From assembly GCA_964602415.1 (NCBI GenBank), contig CAZRQL010000003.1, positions 100,917-164,916 on the forward strand: a stretch of 64,000 nt of DNA. Direction: 5' to 3'. This document shows positions 51,933-60,764 of the stretch, in pieces; within the stretch, counting starts at the first letter, position 1, and each line of letters opens with the position of its first letter. The translations under genes and the position numbers were made by a program. The notes under the pieces are model-generated. The model searched no databases. It was not told the origin of the DNA and saw nothing but the letters and a program-made list of their open reading frames with translations. This DNA comes from CAZRQL01 sp964602415 (lineage in GTDB: Bacteria; Bacteroidota; Bacteroidia; Cytophagales; Flammeovirgaceae).

Positions 51933-52373
51933 ATGTTAGCAGTCGTTCAAAGAGTCAGACGCGCTTGCGTTGAAATAGATGGCCAGATACACTCGCAAAT
52001 TGATGCGGGGCTTTTGGTGTTTTTGGGGATTGGGCAGCAAGACACCCCCAAACAGGCAGAGCGGTTGGCGCAAAAAGTCGCCCAACTCAGGATTTTTGGG
52101 GAAGAAAAGATGGATTTTTCTGTCATTGACCAAAAGGGGGAGGTGCTGGTGGTGAGTCAGTTTACGCTGCTGGCCGACACCCGACGCGGCAACCGCCCTT
52201 CATTTGTGGCGGCGGCCAAACCTGAGCAGGCCATCCCGCTCTATGAGTTTTTTGTCAAACAACTTTCTGGCTATGTCTCGGTCAAAACCGGTGTGTTTGG
52301 AGCGGATATGCAGGTCTCTCTTTTGAATGACGGCCCGGTAACCATTGTGTTGGACTCAGGAAGCCATGTTTGA
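51933..52373 (+). CDS. dtd: D-aminoacyl-tRNA deacylase
   Basis: From the ATG at 51933 (MLAVVQRVRRACVEI) the 146-residue protein has the conserved SQFTLLAD and NDGPVT motifs of Dtd. It removes D-amino acids (and glycine) from mischarged tRNAs. The start is chosen by matching the usual MRAVIQRV opening; an ATG at 51906 would add nine extra residues. Confidence 0.95.
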   Translation: MLAVVQRVRRACVEIDGQIHSQIDAGLLVFLGIGQQDTPKQAERLAQKVAQLRIFGEEKMDFSVIDQKGEVLVVSQFTLLADTRRGNRPSFVAAAKPEQAIPLYEFFVKQLSGYVSVKTGVFGADMQVSLLNDGPVTIVLDSGSHV

Positions 52374-52502
52374 ATGCTCAGATGAGATGTTAACTAATCT
52401 TATGGTCAGAATTTGGTCGAAATTGACATTACATTTGGTGTTTTTACAGCTAAATGTTTGGTAGATAATACATTATTTTATTAACAATAAGAAAACTAAA
52501 AG

Positions 52503-52558
52503 TTCACAAAAAATTCATATAAAATTTTTGATTTTTGATTTTTGATTTTTGATTTTTG
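52503..52558. repeat. Conserved flank plus (ATTTTTG)5 tandem repeat
   Basis: TTCACAAAAAATTCATAT (52503-52520) leads to five exact copies of ATTTTTG (52524-52558, 35 bases). The same 18-base flank followed by the same 7-mer array recurs at 63953 to the right edge. Heptanucleotide arrays can change copy number by slippage; here one lies 75 bases before a gene. Confidence 0.85.
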
Positions 52559-52580
52559 TGTCACTATTATGATCATGTAG

Positions 52581-52599
52581 TTGAGTACTTTCGACTCAA
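52581..52599. promoter_or_regulatory. Inverted repeat overlapping a -7-like box
   Basis: TTGAGT (52581-52586) and ACTCAA (52594-52599) form a 6-base inverted repeat with a 7-base spacer. The spacer overlaps TACTTTCG (52586-52593), one mismatch from TAnnTTTG. It may be an operator over the promoter of the gene at 52634. Confidence 0.35.
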
Positions 52600-52633
52600 T
52601 AAATCGAATTATTAATTTAAATTTAACAAAAAC

Positions 52634-53014
52634 ATGAAATTTATTTTTTCTTTATTTTTTACTTTTTTTCTAATTTTCTTTATATCAATTGCGTTTGCAG
52701 GAGAAATAAAAATCAATCGGACAGTTAAGAACGGCGGTTGCAATGGGTACAAAAATGTATCATCTCAATGGTCAAGTAGTGGCCGGCGATGTACGATTAA
52801 ATGCAGTGAGCCGGGTGAAGAACCTTGTCCATACACTTGCTTAACCCAAGAAAGTCATTATGGCTTATTGATAGAGCAGGCAGAGCAAATGATTTTATCC
52901 GGCACATTGAATGGCACTATCTACAACACAGATACCAACGCTTATGTTACATGGATTGCTTGTTTAAATGAAAATGGTACTTATGATACAGAATTTATTG
53001 TAATTCAGAATTAA
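52634..53014 (+). CDS. Small secreted Cys-rich protein of unknown function
   Basis: The 126-residue protein has a strong signal peptide (MKFIFSLFFTFFLIFFISIA then FAG) and six cysteines in the mature part (GGCNGY, RRCTIKC, EPCPYTC and WIACLN), suggesting disulfides. No family is recognised. The downstream 421-residue gene lies 74 bases away on the same strand. The arrangement recalls NVEALA-type secreted peptides with a beta-propeller partner in Bacteroidales, but no NVEALA motif is present. The DNA is much more AT-rich than the neighbours. Confidence 0.65.
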   Translation: MKFIFSLFFTFFLIFFISIAFAGEIKINRTVKNGGCNGYKNVSSQWSSSGRRCTIKCSEPGEEPCPYTCLTQESHYGLLIEQAEQMILSGTLNGTIYNTDTNAYVTWIACLNENGTYDTEFIVIQN

Positions 53015-53088
53015 TCGCTCTAATTCCTTCATGTTTACAAGGTTGATTGGATAAATCAGCCTTGTATTTCTTTTAAAAATTAAACTCT

Positions 53089-54354
53089 ATGAAATCAATA
53101 ATAATATTGCTACTCTTCCTCTCAGTTGCTTCTTCCGGCTATTCTCAGGGATTGTTAAATAGTAAAGTAAGGTTGGACACTATTTTTTATCTCAGTTCAT
53201 TTGAAAATGATGTCTCAGGCACAGAACCGTTTGTATTGAACAAATATTGTTTTGATAAGTATCTTTACTTTTTTTCGCCAAAATTGAAGACAGTTCTTCA
53301 TTCAGATAGCTTATTCTTTACTGAGTTCAATGTTTTGACCGGAGAGTCTAAAGATTTTTTTGTCATCACGCCTGAATTAAATCTTAGGACTAATTACCCG
53401 GACAATATTTCATCTCTTTGTTTGGACGATACTTTTTTGCATATCGGCTATTCAGACAACCTATTTGTCAGTTTTATTAAAAAAAATAAGTCGTATAATT
53501 TTTATTTTTTTGATCCATTAAAAGCATGGCATGAAGAAATATTTTGTTATAACAAATCATTATTTTTATTCAATAGCTACAGGACAATTGATTTGAAGTC
53601 AAACTGGAACTACATTTACAAGTATGACACAGACAAGCATTTCTTTTCAGCAGCAGTGAATTTTGATTTTAAACACCCTGAATTTTCATATTTTCGTCCC
53701 AACAAATGGTTTGATTTTTACAAGGGACAAAGTGCAATGAGTCAGACCATAAGCTATGAAATATCGCTCTATGACAGCGCATTGAATTTGAAAAAGACAC
53801 TTAGCAGAAACGATGTTAGTGGATGGGTGGATTTCAAGCCTACCCCTATGTTGGATACCGTATTAGCAATCAAAGATAGGGGCGGCAACATTAGCGTAGT
53901 GATGAGCTGTTTGGTAAAACACTTGCCCAATATCGCTCGGGTAGAAAGGGTATATTTCATCAATGAGTCATCTTTGATGGTTATTTATTATGTTCCCTCT
54001 GAGCAAAAATCACTCAACAATACTTCTATGGTGCTTAGAAAGGTTGATATTTGGGATTTGAATAAATATGAGTTAATCCATAAGGATATGGACTACAAAG
54101 AAGGAGTTCAAGAAGACGACGGCTCGGATTTTAATCATGATGAAATTATTTCCAAAGATAATTTTCCATTATTTTTCGATGGTAGCGAAATTTTTTTCTT
54201 GAAAGAACACAAAAAAATGGTTGTCATTCGTTCGGGTGGAAAATTTAAAAATTACCTCAATATTCCTTTTGAAGACCTAACCATTCAAGAAGATAAATAT
54301 TTGGATGAAAATGATCCTGTACTTCAGGTATTTGTGTATAGTTTAAATCTATAA
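53089..54354 (+). CDS. Secreted protein of unknown function, possible beta-propeller
   Basis: The 421-residue protein has a signal peptide ending SGYSQ and repeating beta-rich segments with aromatic and Asp residues (DKYLYFFSP, DDTFLHIGYSD, KSYNFYFFDP, NWNYIYKYD), which fits a beta-propeller of the kind described as BF-type 6-bladed in Bacteroidota. No motif fixes a family. The gene follows the Cys-rich protein and shares its AT-rich composition. It may be its partner or receptor; that is inference. Confidence 0.6.
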   Translation: MKSIIILLLFLSVASSGYSQGLLNSKVRLDTIFYLSSFENDVSGTEPFVLNKYCFDKYLYFFSPKLKTVLHSDSLFFTEFNVLTGESKDFFVITPELNLRTNYPDNISSLCLDDTFLHIGYSDNLFVSFIKKNKSYNFYFFDPLKAWHEEIFCYNKSLFLFNSYRTIDLKSNWNYIYKYDTDKHFFSAAVNFDFKHPEFSYFRPNKWFDFYKGQSAMSQTISYEISLYDSALNLKKTLSRNDVSGWVDFKPTPMLDTVLAIKDRGGNISVVMSCLVKHLPNIARVERVYFINESSLMVIYYVPSEQKSLNNTSMVLRKVDIWDLNKYELIHKDMDYKEGVQEDDGSDFNHDEIISKDNFPLFFDGSEIFFLKEHKKMVVIRSGGKFKNYLNIPFEDLTIQEDKYLDENDPVLQVFVYSLNL

Positions 54355-54393
54355 ACCCCCGCAGATTAAGATATTTTCTCATTTTGGACTTTA

Positions 54394-54942
54394 TCACCTT
54401 CCCCCGCCCAATACGACAGATGAAGATTGCACGGTATTGCTCAAATGGGTAGCCCTGTCTGCTATTTTGACATCAAAAAATATTTCGTCTCCTTTTTTGA
54501 AAAGAGGATTGACACCCAAACCATACAAAAAACTCATTACGTAAGTGATCTCTCCGCGCAAAGGTGTGGGGGTCTCCAGTTCGTTGATTTTGGGAAACCT
54601 GCCATTGAAAGTAGCCCCGTCGGGGAAAACAATCGTATCAATCGCACCATCAAGGGTTTTGCGGCGGTAAACATCTATGAATATGTTGTAATAGAAGGGG
54701 TTAGGGGTTACGCCATCGGGTCTGTAAAATGAAAATGGAAACTCTGTGTCCTGCTGTCCAAGCCCCAAATCGCCGTCGCCATCTTTGAATGAAATAGTGA
54801 GCAGCACAGAATCATTGCCTGCTCCTGCAGGTATTCTTTTGAGTGAGACGAACCCAATCTCAGGAACAAGGGGATAGTTTGGCTTAGGAAGGCAGCTATA
54901 TGCCAACCATGCCGCAACCAGTATACTCAGTGTTGATTTCAT
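54394..54942 (-). CDS. Hypothetical lipoprotein
   Basis: The 182-residue protein has a lipoprotein signal with Cys17 in YSCLPK and then beta-rich segments, including an acidic motif DGDGDLGLGQQD like those of Cytophagales surface lipoproteins, and AWLAYSCLPKPNYPLVPEIGF at the start. It is monocistronic; function unknown. Confidence 0.65.
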   Translation of the reverse strand: MKSTLSILVAAWLAYSCLPKPNYPLVPEIGFVSLKRIPAGAGNDSVLLTISFKDGDGDLGLGQQDTEFPFSFYRPDGVTPNPFYYNIFIDVYRRKTLDGAIDTIVFPDGATFNGRFPKINELETPTPLRGEITYVMSFLYGLGVNPLFKKGDEIFFDVKIADRATHLSNTVQSSSVVLGGGR

Positions 54943-54987
54943 TTTGGTCTAAAATTTAACTAAAGACAATCAAATTGCTGTATTGAG

Positions 54988-56331
54988 TTAAATTTCATGG
55001 TATTTTACTTCATCCAAAAACTTGGTGGTGTAGTTTCCTGATTTGAACCTTTCGTTGTCCATGAGTTTGAGGTGGAAAGGGATGGTCGTTTTGATGCCCT
55101 CGATGACGTACTCCTGCAAAGCGCGTTTCATTCTGATGATGACTTCTTCGCGGGAGCGGGCTTTGACGATGAGTTTGCCAATCATAGAGTCATAATAAGG
55201 CGGTATAACATAGCCCGAGTAGGCATGGCTATCCACCCGAACCCCTGCGCCTCCGGGGGCGTGGTAGGCCGATATTTTACCCGGTGAAGGGCGGAAATCA
55301 TTTTCGGGGTCTTCTGCATTGATTCGGCACTCCATGGCGTACTGTTGGGGGTAATAGTTTTTGCCGCTTATGGGCTGTCCGGCGGCCACCAAGATTTGTT
55401 CCTTTATCAAATCAAAATCCGTAACTTGTTCTGTAACAGGGTGTTCTACTTGTATTCGGGTGTTCATTTCCATAAAGTAGAAGTTGTTGTGTTTGTCAAC
55501 CAAAAACTCGATGGTTCCCGCACCTTCGTAGCCTATGGCCAATGCGCCTTTTATGGCCGCTTCGCCCATTTTCTCGCGCAATTCGGGGGTCATAATGGGC
55601 GAAGGGGTTTCTTCTACCAGTTTTTGGTGGCGGCGTTGGATGGAGCAATCTCGCTCTGAAAGATGAGAGGCCTTGCCGTACCTGTCGCCAAATATTTGTA
55701 TCTCAACGTGTCGCGGTTCTTCCACAAACTTTTCTAAATACACTCCGTCATTTGCGAAAGCAGCTCCGGCCTCTGTTTTGGCGGAGTGCCAAGCCTTTTC
55801 AAACTCGCTGTCTTCTCTGATGATGCGCATCCCTTTGCCTCCCCCTCCGGCAGTAGCTTTCAAAATCACAGGGTAGCCTATTTCTTTGGCTATTGCTTTG
55901 CCTTGTTCGATAGAGGCAAGCAGGCCGTCCGATCCGGGTATCACCGGCACACCTGCGGCTTTCATGGTATCTTTGGCGGTGGCTTTGTCTCCCATTCTGT
56001 TGATCATATCGGGAGAAGCACCGATGAATTTTATGTTATGACTGCCGCAAATGGCTGAAAATTTCGCATTTTCAGACAGAAAACCGTAGCCCGGGTGTAT
56101 GGCATCGGCGGCGGTGATTTCTGCAGCAGCTATCAGATTGGGCATGCTGAGGTAAGAAAGTTTGCTTTGGGGCGGGCCAATGCAGACAGCCTCATCGGCA
56201 AACCTGACGTGCAGGCTTTCTTTGTCGGCAGTCGAGTAAACGGCCACTGTCTTGATTCCCAATTCTTTGCAGGTGCGTATGATACGCAGAGCTATTTCCC
56301 CTCTGTTGGCTATGAGTATTTTACGAAACAT
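54988..56331 (-). CDS. accC: Acetyl-CoA carboxylase, biotin carboxylase subunit
   Basis: From the ATG at 56331 (MFRKILIANRGEIALRII) the 447-residue protein shows the biotin-carboxylase set: the ATP-grasp glycine loop TAGGGGKGMR, HVEIQIFGD, RDCSIQRRHQK and EMNTRIQVEHPVTE. It carboxylates the biotin carried by AccB, the first step of fatty-acid synthesis. accB is not adjacent, unlike in many genomes. Sequence upstream of this ATG is non-conserved and an earlier in-frame start at 56412 is rejected. Confidence 0.95.
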   Translation of the reverse strand: MFRKILIANRGEIALRIIRTCKELGIKTVAVYSTADKESLHVRFADEAVCIGPPQSKLSYLSMPNLIAAAEITAADAIHPGYGFLSENAKFSAICGSHNIKFIGASPDMINRMGDKATAKDTMKAAGVPVIPGSDGLLASIEQGKAIAKEIGYPVILKATAGGGGKGMRIIREDSEFEKAWHSAKTEAGAAFANDGVYLEKFVEEPRHVEIQIFGDRYGKASHLSERDCSIQRRHQKLVEETPSPIMTPELREKMGEAAIKGALAIGYEGAGTIEFLVDKHNNFYFMEMNTRIQVEHPVTEQVTDFDLIKEQILVAAGQPISGKNYYPQQYAMECRINAEDPENDFRPSPGKISAYHAPGGAGVRVDSHAYSGYVIPPYYDSMIGKLIVKARSREEVIIRMKRALQEYVIEGIKTTIPFHLKLMDNERFKSGNYTTKFLDEVKYHEI

Positions 56332-56611
56332 CTCAACGATTTTGGATAAGGTGCAAAAATGAACAGCCTTTTTGTTATTTCCAAATGTACTCAATTTGGA
56401 AGCCTTGCACACACTTATCTAAGAAAATCAGTTTTTGGGTTTTTGGACAAGTAGGCAATTGTTGCAAATCAAAAAAACTGGGTCTGAATTTATGAAATTG
56501 TTTTTTTCAAAATATTGACTTTCAAACTTTTTATTGATATTTGAAATAAAAACATGCGTCAAAAATTTTGTAGATTTGGTTTGCACAATCCAACTGTATG
56601 AGTCTGCAATT

Positions 56612-56619
56612 TATATTTG
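56612..56619 (+). promoter_or_regulatory. Promoter -7 box for the CCG-domain Fe-S gene
   Basis: TATATTTG matches TAnnTTTG and ends 21 bases before the ATG at 56641. It overlaps the only earlier in-frame start, a TTG at 56617, so the ATG at 56641 is preferred. A second match (TAGATTTG, 56571-56578) lies further upstream. Confidence 0.5.
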
Positions 56620-56640
56620 AGTTCAAGTAAATTAGATTGT

Positions 56641-57426
56641 ATGTCAGAGATAACAGTGCCAACAGCGGCGGACTTAGCCGCCAAAGGAGAGAAACCCGAT
56701 ATTTTGTTTTGGGTAGGGTGTGCAGGTTCTTTTGATGATCGGGCGCGCAAGGTAACGGTTGCTTTGATTAAAATTTTGCATAAAGTGGGGATCAAATACG
56801 CTGTTTTGGGGACAGAGGAGTCTTGCAGCGGCGATCCGGCGCGAAGGGCAGGCAATGAGTTTCTGTTTCAAATGCAGGCACTTAGCAATATTTCGGTGCT
56901 CAATGGCTACGGTATCAAAAAAATCGTAACCACTTGCCCGCACTGTTTTAACACATTAAAAAACGAATACCCCGAACTCGGCGGCAACTACCAAGTCATA
57001 CACCACAGCCAACTGCTCAGTGAACTGATTGCTCAAGGAAAAATCAGACCCGCCGACGGGCAGGCTTACAAAGGCAAAAAGATTGTTTTTCATGACTCTT
57101 GCTATTTAGGCCGCGCCAACGATGTCTATGATGCCCCGCGTGAAGTTTTAAAAGCCCTCGATGCCGATTTGGTCGAAATGGGACGCAATCGAAAACACGG
57201 ACTCTGCTGTGGGGCAGGTGGCGCGCAGATGTTCAAAGAACCCGAAAAAGGAAACAAAGACATCAACATAGAAAGAACCAACGAAGCCTTAATGACTGGT
57301 GCTCAAACGGTTGCTGTGGCTTGTCCTTTCTGTATGACCATGATGAGCGACGGGGTGAAGCATTTTGGCAAAGAAAGCAAAGTTAAGGTGTATGATTTGG
57401 CTGAATTGCTTTCTCAAAACACCTAA
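56641..57426 (+). CDS. CCG-domain (heterodisulfide reductase-related) Fe-S protein
   Basis: From the ATG at 56641 the 261-residue protein has two cysteine-rich CCG modules: WVGCAGSFDDRARKV with TTCPHCFNTLKNEYP, and HDSCYLGRAND with GLCCGAGGAQM and ACPFCMTMM. These bind Fe-S clusters in HdrB/GlpC/LutA-type electron carriers. Bacteroidota often place it beside an ETF or a ferredoxin-domain partner, but none is adjacent. The electron partner is unknown. Confidence 0.9.
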   Translation: MSEITVPTAADLAAKGEKPDILFWVGCAGSFDDRARKVTVALIKILHKVGIKYAVLGTEESCSGDPARRAGNEFLFQMQALSNISVLNGYGIKKIVTTCPHCFNTLKNEYPELGGNYQVIHHSQLLSELIAQGKIRPADGQAYKGKKIVFHDSCYLGRANDVYDAPREVLKALDADLVEMGRNRKHGLCCGAGGAQMFKEPEKGNKDINIERTNEALMTGAQTVAVACPFCMTMMSDGVKHFGKESKVKVYDLAELLSQNT

Positions 57427-57553
57427 ATTCACTCTCTCAAGGCTTGAAGGTAGGTTTTTGGACGATATAGTAGATGTAAAGGATTTTACGAATACATTTT
57501 TTGTTAATTGAATTTTATGAATTATCTTGCAGCCAAACTAATCCACCGTATCT

Positions 57554-58132
57554 GTGGAAAATATAGAAGATTCTATGCAGCTTAACACTAAGTTCACCAA
57601 ATCGGTGCTAACTTTTTACGATGAAATGGTAAACAACGGTATTTCTTTGATTTACCTCGGTGAGTTCACGCAAGAAATCACCAAGATGTTTGCCTCTATG
57701 GCTGAGGAGGATATGATAAAGAACCAAGAAGAACTCACTACCCAGCGCAGGGTTTATCATGTGCTGGTGGAGACACTTCAAAACATGAACAAGCATTCTG
57801 ACAGTTTGTCTGAAAACAACGTTGGCAAGGGGCTTTTTATGATAGGTAAGGACATGAACTACTATTATGTGATTACTTCCAATAAAGTTCGTAAAGACCG
57901 TAGTCCCATATTGAGAGGCATGATAGACCAAGTCAATAATGCCAGCAAAGATGACCTCAAGACTATGTACATGCAACAAATCAAATTTGGTCAGATTTCC
58001 GACAAAGGAGGAGCAGGCTTGGGTTTGATTGATATAGCCCGCAAAACGGGTGAAAAGTACCAGTACCATTTTATCCCCTTGGACAACAATTATGATTTTT
58101 TCATGCTCAAGGTGCGTGTTAAGGTAAACTAA
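57554..58132 (+). CDS. SiaB family protein kinase (DUF6272)
   Basis: The 192-residue protein starts with GTG at 57554; an ATG at 57575 (MQLNTKFTK) is an alternative. It contains ETLQNMNKHSD (the N-box helix of a histidine-kinase-like ATPase fold), a GLFMIGKDMNYYYVITSN strand-turn and SDKGGAGLGLIDIARKTG, a G-box-like ATP lid. SiaB-type kinases phosphorylate an anti-sigma-factor antagonist, opposing a SpoIIE phosphatase; one such phosphatase lies at 9486. The stop overlaps the ABC ATPase start (TAATG). Confidence 0.85.
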   Translation: MENIEDSMQLNTKFTKSVLTFYDEMVNNGISLIYLGEFTQEITKMFASMAEEDMIKNQEELTTQRRVYHVLVETLQNMNKHSDSLSENNVGKGLFMIGKDMNYYYVITSNKVRKDRSPILRGMIDQVNNASKDDLKTMYMQQIKFGQISDKGGAGLGLIDIARKTGEKYQYHFIPLDNNYDFFMLKVRVKVN

Positions 58133-58902
58133 TGGCTTTTGCGGTACAAGTTAGTGATTTGACTGTCAGCTATCATTCCAAGCCTGTTCTCTGGAATATT
58201 TCATTGCATGTGCCCACCTCTGTTTTGTGTGGAATTGTAGGCCCTAACGGGGCAGGCAAATCTACGTTGATTAAATCAATCATGGGTTTGATACCCAAAA
58301 ACAGCGGTGAGGTCATTTTGTTGGGCGATTCTCTGGAGAAAGTAAGAAAAAAGATAAGCTACGTCCCCCAAAGGGAGAGTGTTGATTGGGATTTTCCGGC
58401 TTCTGCTTACGATGTGGTTCTTATGGGGCGGTATTCTCACACGGGGCTGTTTGGCAGGCTCACCCGCCAAGATAAAGATATAGCACTCAACGCGCTGCAA
58501 CTCGTCGGGATGGAGGCTTACAAAGACCGTCAAATCTCCCAACTCTCAGGTGGACAGCAGCAAAGGACGTTTTTGGCCAGAGCTTTAGCACAACAGGCTG
58601 ACTTGTACTTTATGGACGAGCCTTTTGCGGGTGTTGATGCCGCCACCGAAAGTTCTATTGTTACCGTACTGCGGACATTAAGAGACCAAGGAAAGACGGT
58701 GGTGGTGGTTCATCACGACCTTAACTCCATCACAAAGTACTTTGATTGGCTTATTTTACTCGATACCAGACTGATAGCTTTTGGTAAAACCGAACAGGTC
58801 TTTACCCAAGAGAACCTTACAAAAACCTACGGTAGCCGACTCACGGTACTAACTGAAGTCGGCCACAGGCTTGACCAAGAGCAGTTTCCGGTCAGAGAAT
58901 AG
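58132..58902 (+). CDS. ABC transporter ATP-binding protein, zinc/manganese type
   Basis: The 256-residue protein has Walker A GPNGAGKST, Q-loop VPQRESVDWDFP, signature LSGGQQQR, Walker B LYFMDEPFAG and the H-loop VHHDL. The QRESVDWDFP and MGRYSH pattern belongs to Mn/Zn (MntB/TroB/ZnuC) ATPases. A permease is not present in the window; the binding protein of matching type is at 26704. It is translationally coupled to the SiaB-like kinase gene, an unusual arrangement. Confidence 0.93.
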   Translation: MAFAVQVSDLTVSYHSKPVLWNISLHVPTSVLCGIVGPNGAGKSTLIKSIMGLIPKNSGEVILLGDSLEKVRKKISYVPQRESVDWDFPASAYDVVLMGRYSHTGLFGRLTRQDKDIALNALQLVGMEAYKDRQISQLSGGQQQRTFLARALAQQADLYFMDEPFAGVDAATESSIVTVLRTLRDQGKTVVVVHHDLNSITKYFDWLILLDTRLIAFGKTEQVFTQENLTKTYGSRLTVLTEVGHRLDQEQFPVRE

Positions 58903-58903
58903 C

Positions 58904-60655
58904 TTATTTTTGGACAATAATTTTTCTGTACGCTCTCAAAGAATTGATTTCAATCTCCAAGCTGTAAACCCCTGAAGCCAGATTTTGCAAGTCAATTTCC
59001 TGACTAATAAATAATTGGTTCTTGTCAATTTGCTTTGACAACAATACCCTGCCCTGCAAATCCCTCAACTGTAAAGACCCTCGACCAATCAATTCGTTTT
59101 CTATTGAGATTTGAAGCAGGTTTGCTGCGGGAACGGGATAGGCTTTCAGGCTGGCATCCAATACATTGTCCAATCTGTTGGCATCAATGACCACCGTATC
59201 AGAGTAAGCCGTACAGCCTTGTTCACTAATAGCGAAGTAATAATAGGCGGCTTTTTTTCGGGCATTGAATACCGGTTCTTTGCCTCCTTCGCTTTCGGGC
59301 ACAGCCCCACCGTCTTCGTACCACTGGTAGCTTTTGGCGGCCTCTGCCACAAGACGCAACGGATTTTCTTGATTTCTAATGATTTTGGGCTTGAACTCGG
59401 GCAACACGAGCACAGAATCCAACCGGTAAACCGAACAGCCTGCCGCACTCTGTGCAAAAACCCATAACCTATTGAAGCCCACAGAAGGAAACACAAAACT
59501 GGTTGTTCCTCGCCGCTCCTCAAAGATACTATCCCCGTCAAAGTCCCAGCCCCAACTCAACACTTCCCCTCCTGAGATTACGGGTTTGGCTTCCAGTTTG
59601 GTGGCTTTGCCAAAGCACTCGGTACTGTAAGTAAAGTTAGGAATGGGTTGAGGTCTGTATGAAATAGTAAACACCGTAGTACCAACACTTTGCTCGGCAT
59701 CAATGGCACGCAGTTCAATCTCAAAGTTGCACACCCGATTGGCAGTAGAATTTAGAAAGATAATTGTTTTTTCAACGGGGTTGTAAACAGAAATCAATTC
59801 GTTTGGGGCAGCGTTGCCGGCAGAGAGCACGCGAGCCGTAAAGTTGAACAAGGGGTTGTTTTTTATGCTGTCGTCCACGTCCACCACATAAGGCAGAGGG
59901 TCTAACCGAAAAACATCTCCAAAGCACACGTTTTGGTTGGGGATAGGCTCTACCCACTCCGGTGCATCATTCACAGACAAAATTTCAAGTTTGACTTTGG
60001 CAATATTGGAAAAATTGTCTCCATCAAAAAGTTTGTAAGTGAAACTGTCTAAGCCAAAAAAATTTAATTTGGGGGTGTAACGCAAAAAAGTGGATTGTCC
60101 TGATTGTTGTATGTCTAATGTGCCGTTTTTGGGCAAATCAACCAAACTGACTTCAGTAGAAAAAATATCTCCATCAAGGTCAAAATCATTGAGCAAAATA
60201 TCCAATTGAGACTCTATGTCTTCAAAAATCACAAAATTGTCGTCATTTGCAACCGGTGCGTAGTCGTCGTTTTTGATGATACAAATGGCGGTATCTCTCA
60301 GTATCGTAGCCCCCGAAGGCTGGGAGAGAACAACAAAAAAATATTCATCGGCTTCTTCGATTTTATCATCTACGATCGTAATTGAAACCACTCGCCTCGT
60401 AGTGCCGGGATGAAATCGGATGGTATCCGAAAACCCCAAATAGTCCTGTGGAGAGGTGGCTGTTGCGTCCTTGGTAGAGACCCTAACGGTAACAGCGGTA
60501 CTCGAAGCAGTGCTCAGGCTGACCTCCACTTTGATACTACCCTCTGCCTCAAAGGCTTTTACGGTGTCTTGAATACTGATTTGCTGCCCGAATCCATAAA
60601 CTGCGAACAAAGTCAGCCCAAAACTGTATTTGAATTTGGTGAATATGTTTTTCAT
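58904..60655 (-). CDS. Calx-beta/Ig-like/PKD surface protein with T9SS C-terminal sorting tail
   Basis: From the ATG at 60655 the 583-residue protein has a signal peptide ending GFGQ, a Calx-beta domain (about 10-110, DDKIEEADEYFFVVLS), a cadherin/Ig-like domain with tandem DNDFD motifs (NDFDLDGDIF; SVNDAPEW), a PKD-like domain (WGWDFDGDSIFEE) and a C-terminal T9SS type A tail (about 510-583, YPVPAANLLQI then LASGVYSLEIE). It is exported by T9SS and displayed or secreted, possibly for adhesion. The downstream BamA-like gene is divergent. An ATG at 60739 is rejected because it precedes the signal peptide by 28 residues. Confidence 0.88.
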   Translation of the reverse strand: MKNIFTKFKYSFGLTLFAVYGFGQQISIQDTVKAFEAEGSIKVEVSLSTASSTAVTVRVSTKDATATSPQDYLGFSDTIRFHPGTTRRVVSITIVDDKIEEADEYFFVVLSQPSGATILRDTAICIIKNDDYAPVANDDNFVIFEDIESQLDILLNDFDLDGDIFSTEVSLVDLPKNGTLDIQQSGQSTFLRYTPKLNFFGLDSFTYKLFDGDNFSNIAKVKLEILSVNDAPEWVEPIPNQNVCFGDVFRLDPLPYVVDVDDSIKNNPLFNFTARVLSAGNAAPNELISVYNPVEKTIIFLNSTANRVCNFEIELRAIDAEQSVGTTVFTISYRPQPIPNFTYSTECFGKATKLEAKPVISGGEVLSWGWDFDGDSIFEERRGTTSFVFPSVGFNRLWVFAQSAAGCSVYRLDSVLVLPEFKPKIIRNQENPLRLVAEAAKSYQWYEDGGAVPESEGGKEPVFNARKKAAYYYFAISEQGCTAYSDTVVIDANRLDNVLDASLKAYPVPAANLLQISIENELIGRGSLQLRDLQGRVLLSKQIDKNQLFISQEIDLQNLASGVYSLEIEINSLRAYRKIIVQK

Positions 60656-60752
60656 GGTAATTAATTTCTCAATAGACAATTCTAAACTTGACAAGTAACA
60701 AAAAGAAAATGATTTGCATGTGTAAGTTGTCCTTGCCATTCAACACGGTGTC

Positions 60753-60760
60753 TATTTTTG
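60753..60760 (+). promoter_or_regulatory. Promoter -7 box, only four bases before the BamA-like ATG
   Basis: TATTTTTG (60753-60760) matches TAnnTTTG, with TTG at 60733-60735 a possible -33 element (17-base spacing). The usual start site would fall at about the ATG itself (60765), so the mRNA may be leaderless, or translation may begin at the Met codon at 60771. Confidence 0.45.
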
Positions 60761-60764
60761 TGCG

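Larger units (their letters stand above)
52374..52633. other. AT-rich region ahead of the Cys-rich secreted gene
   Basis: A 260-base AT-rich stretch with a shared 18-base flank and heptanucleotide array (listed separately) and an inverted repeat at 52581-52599. No other gene is seen. Confidence 0.6.
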
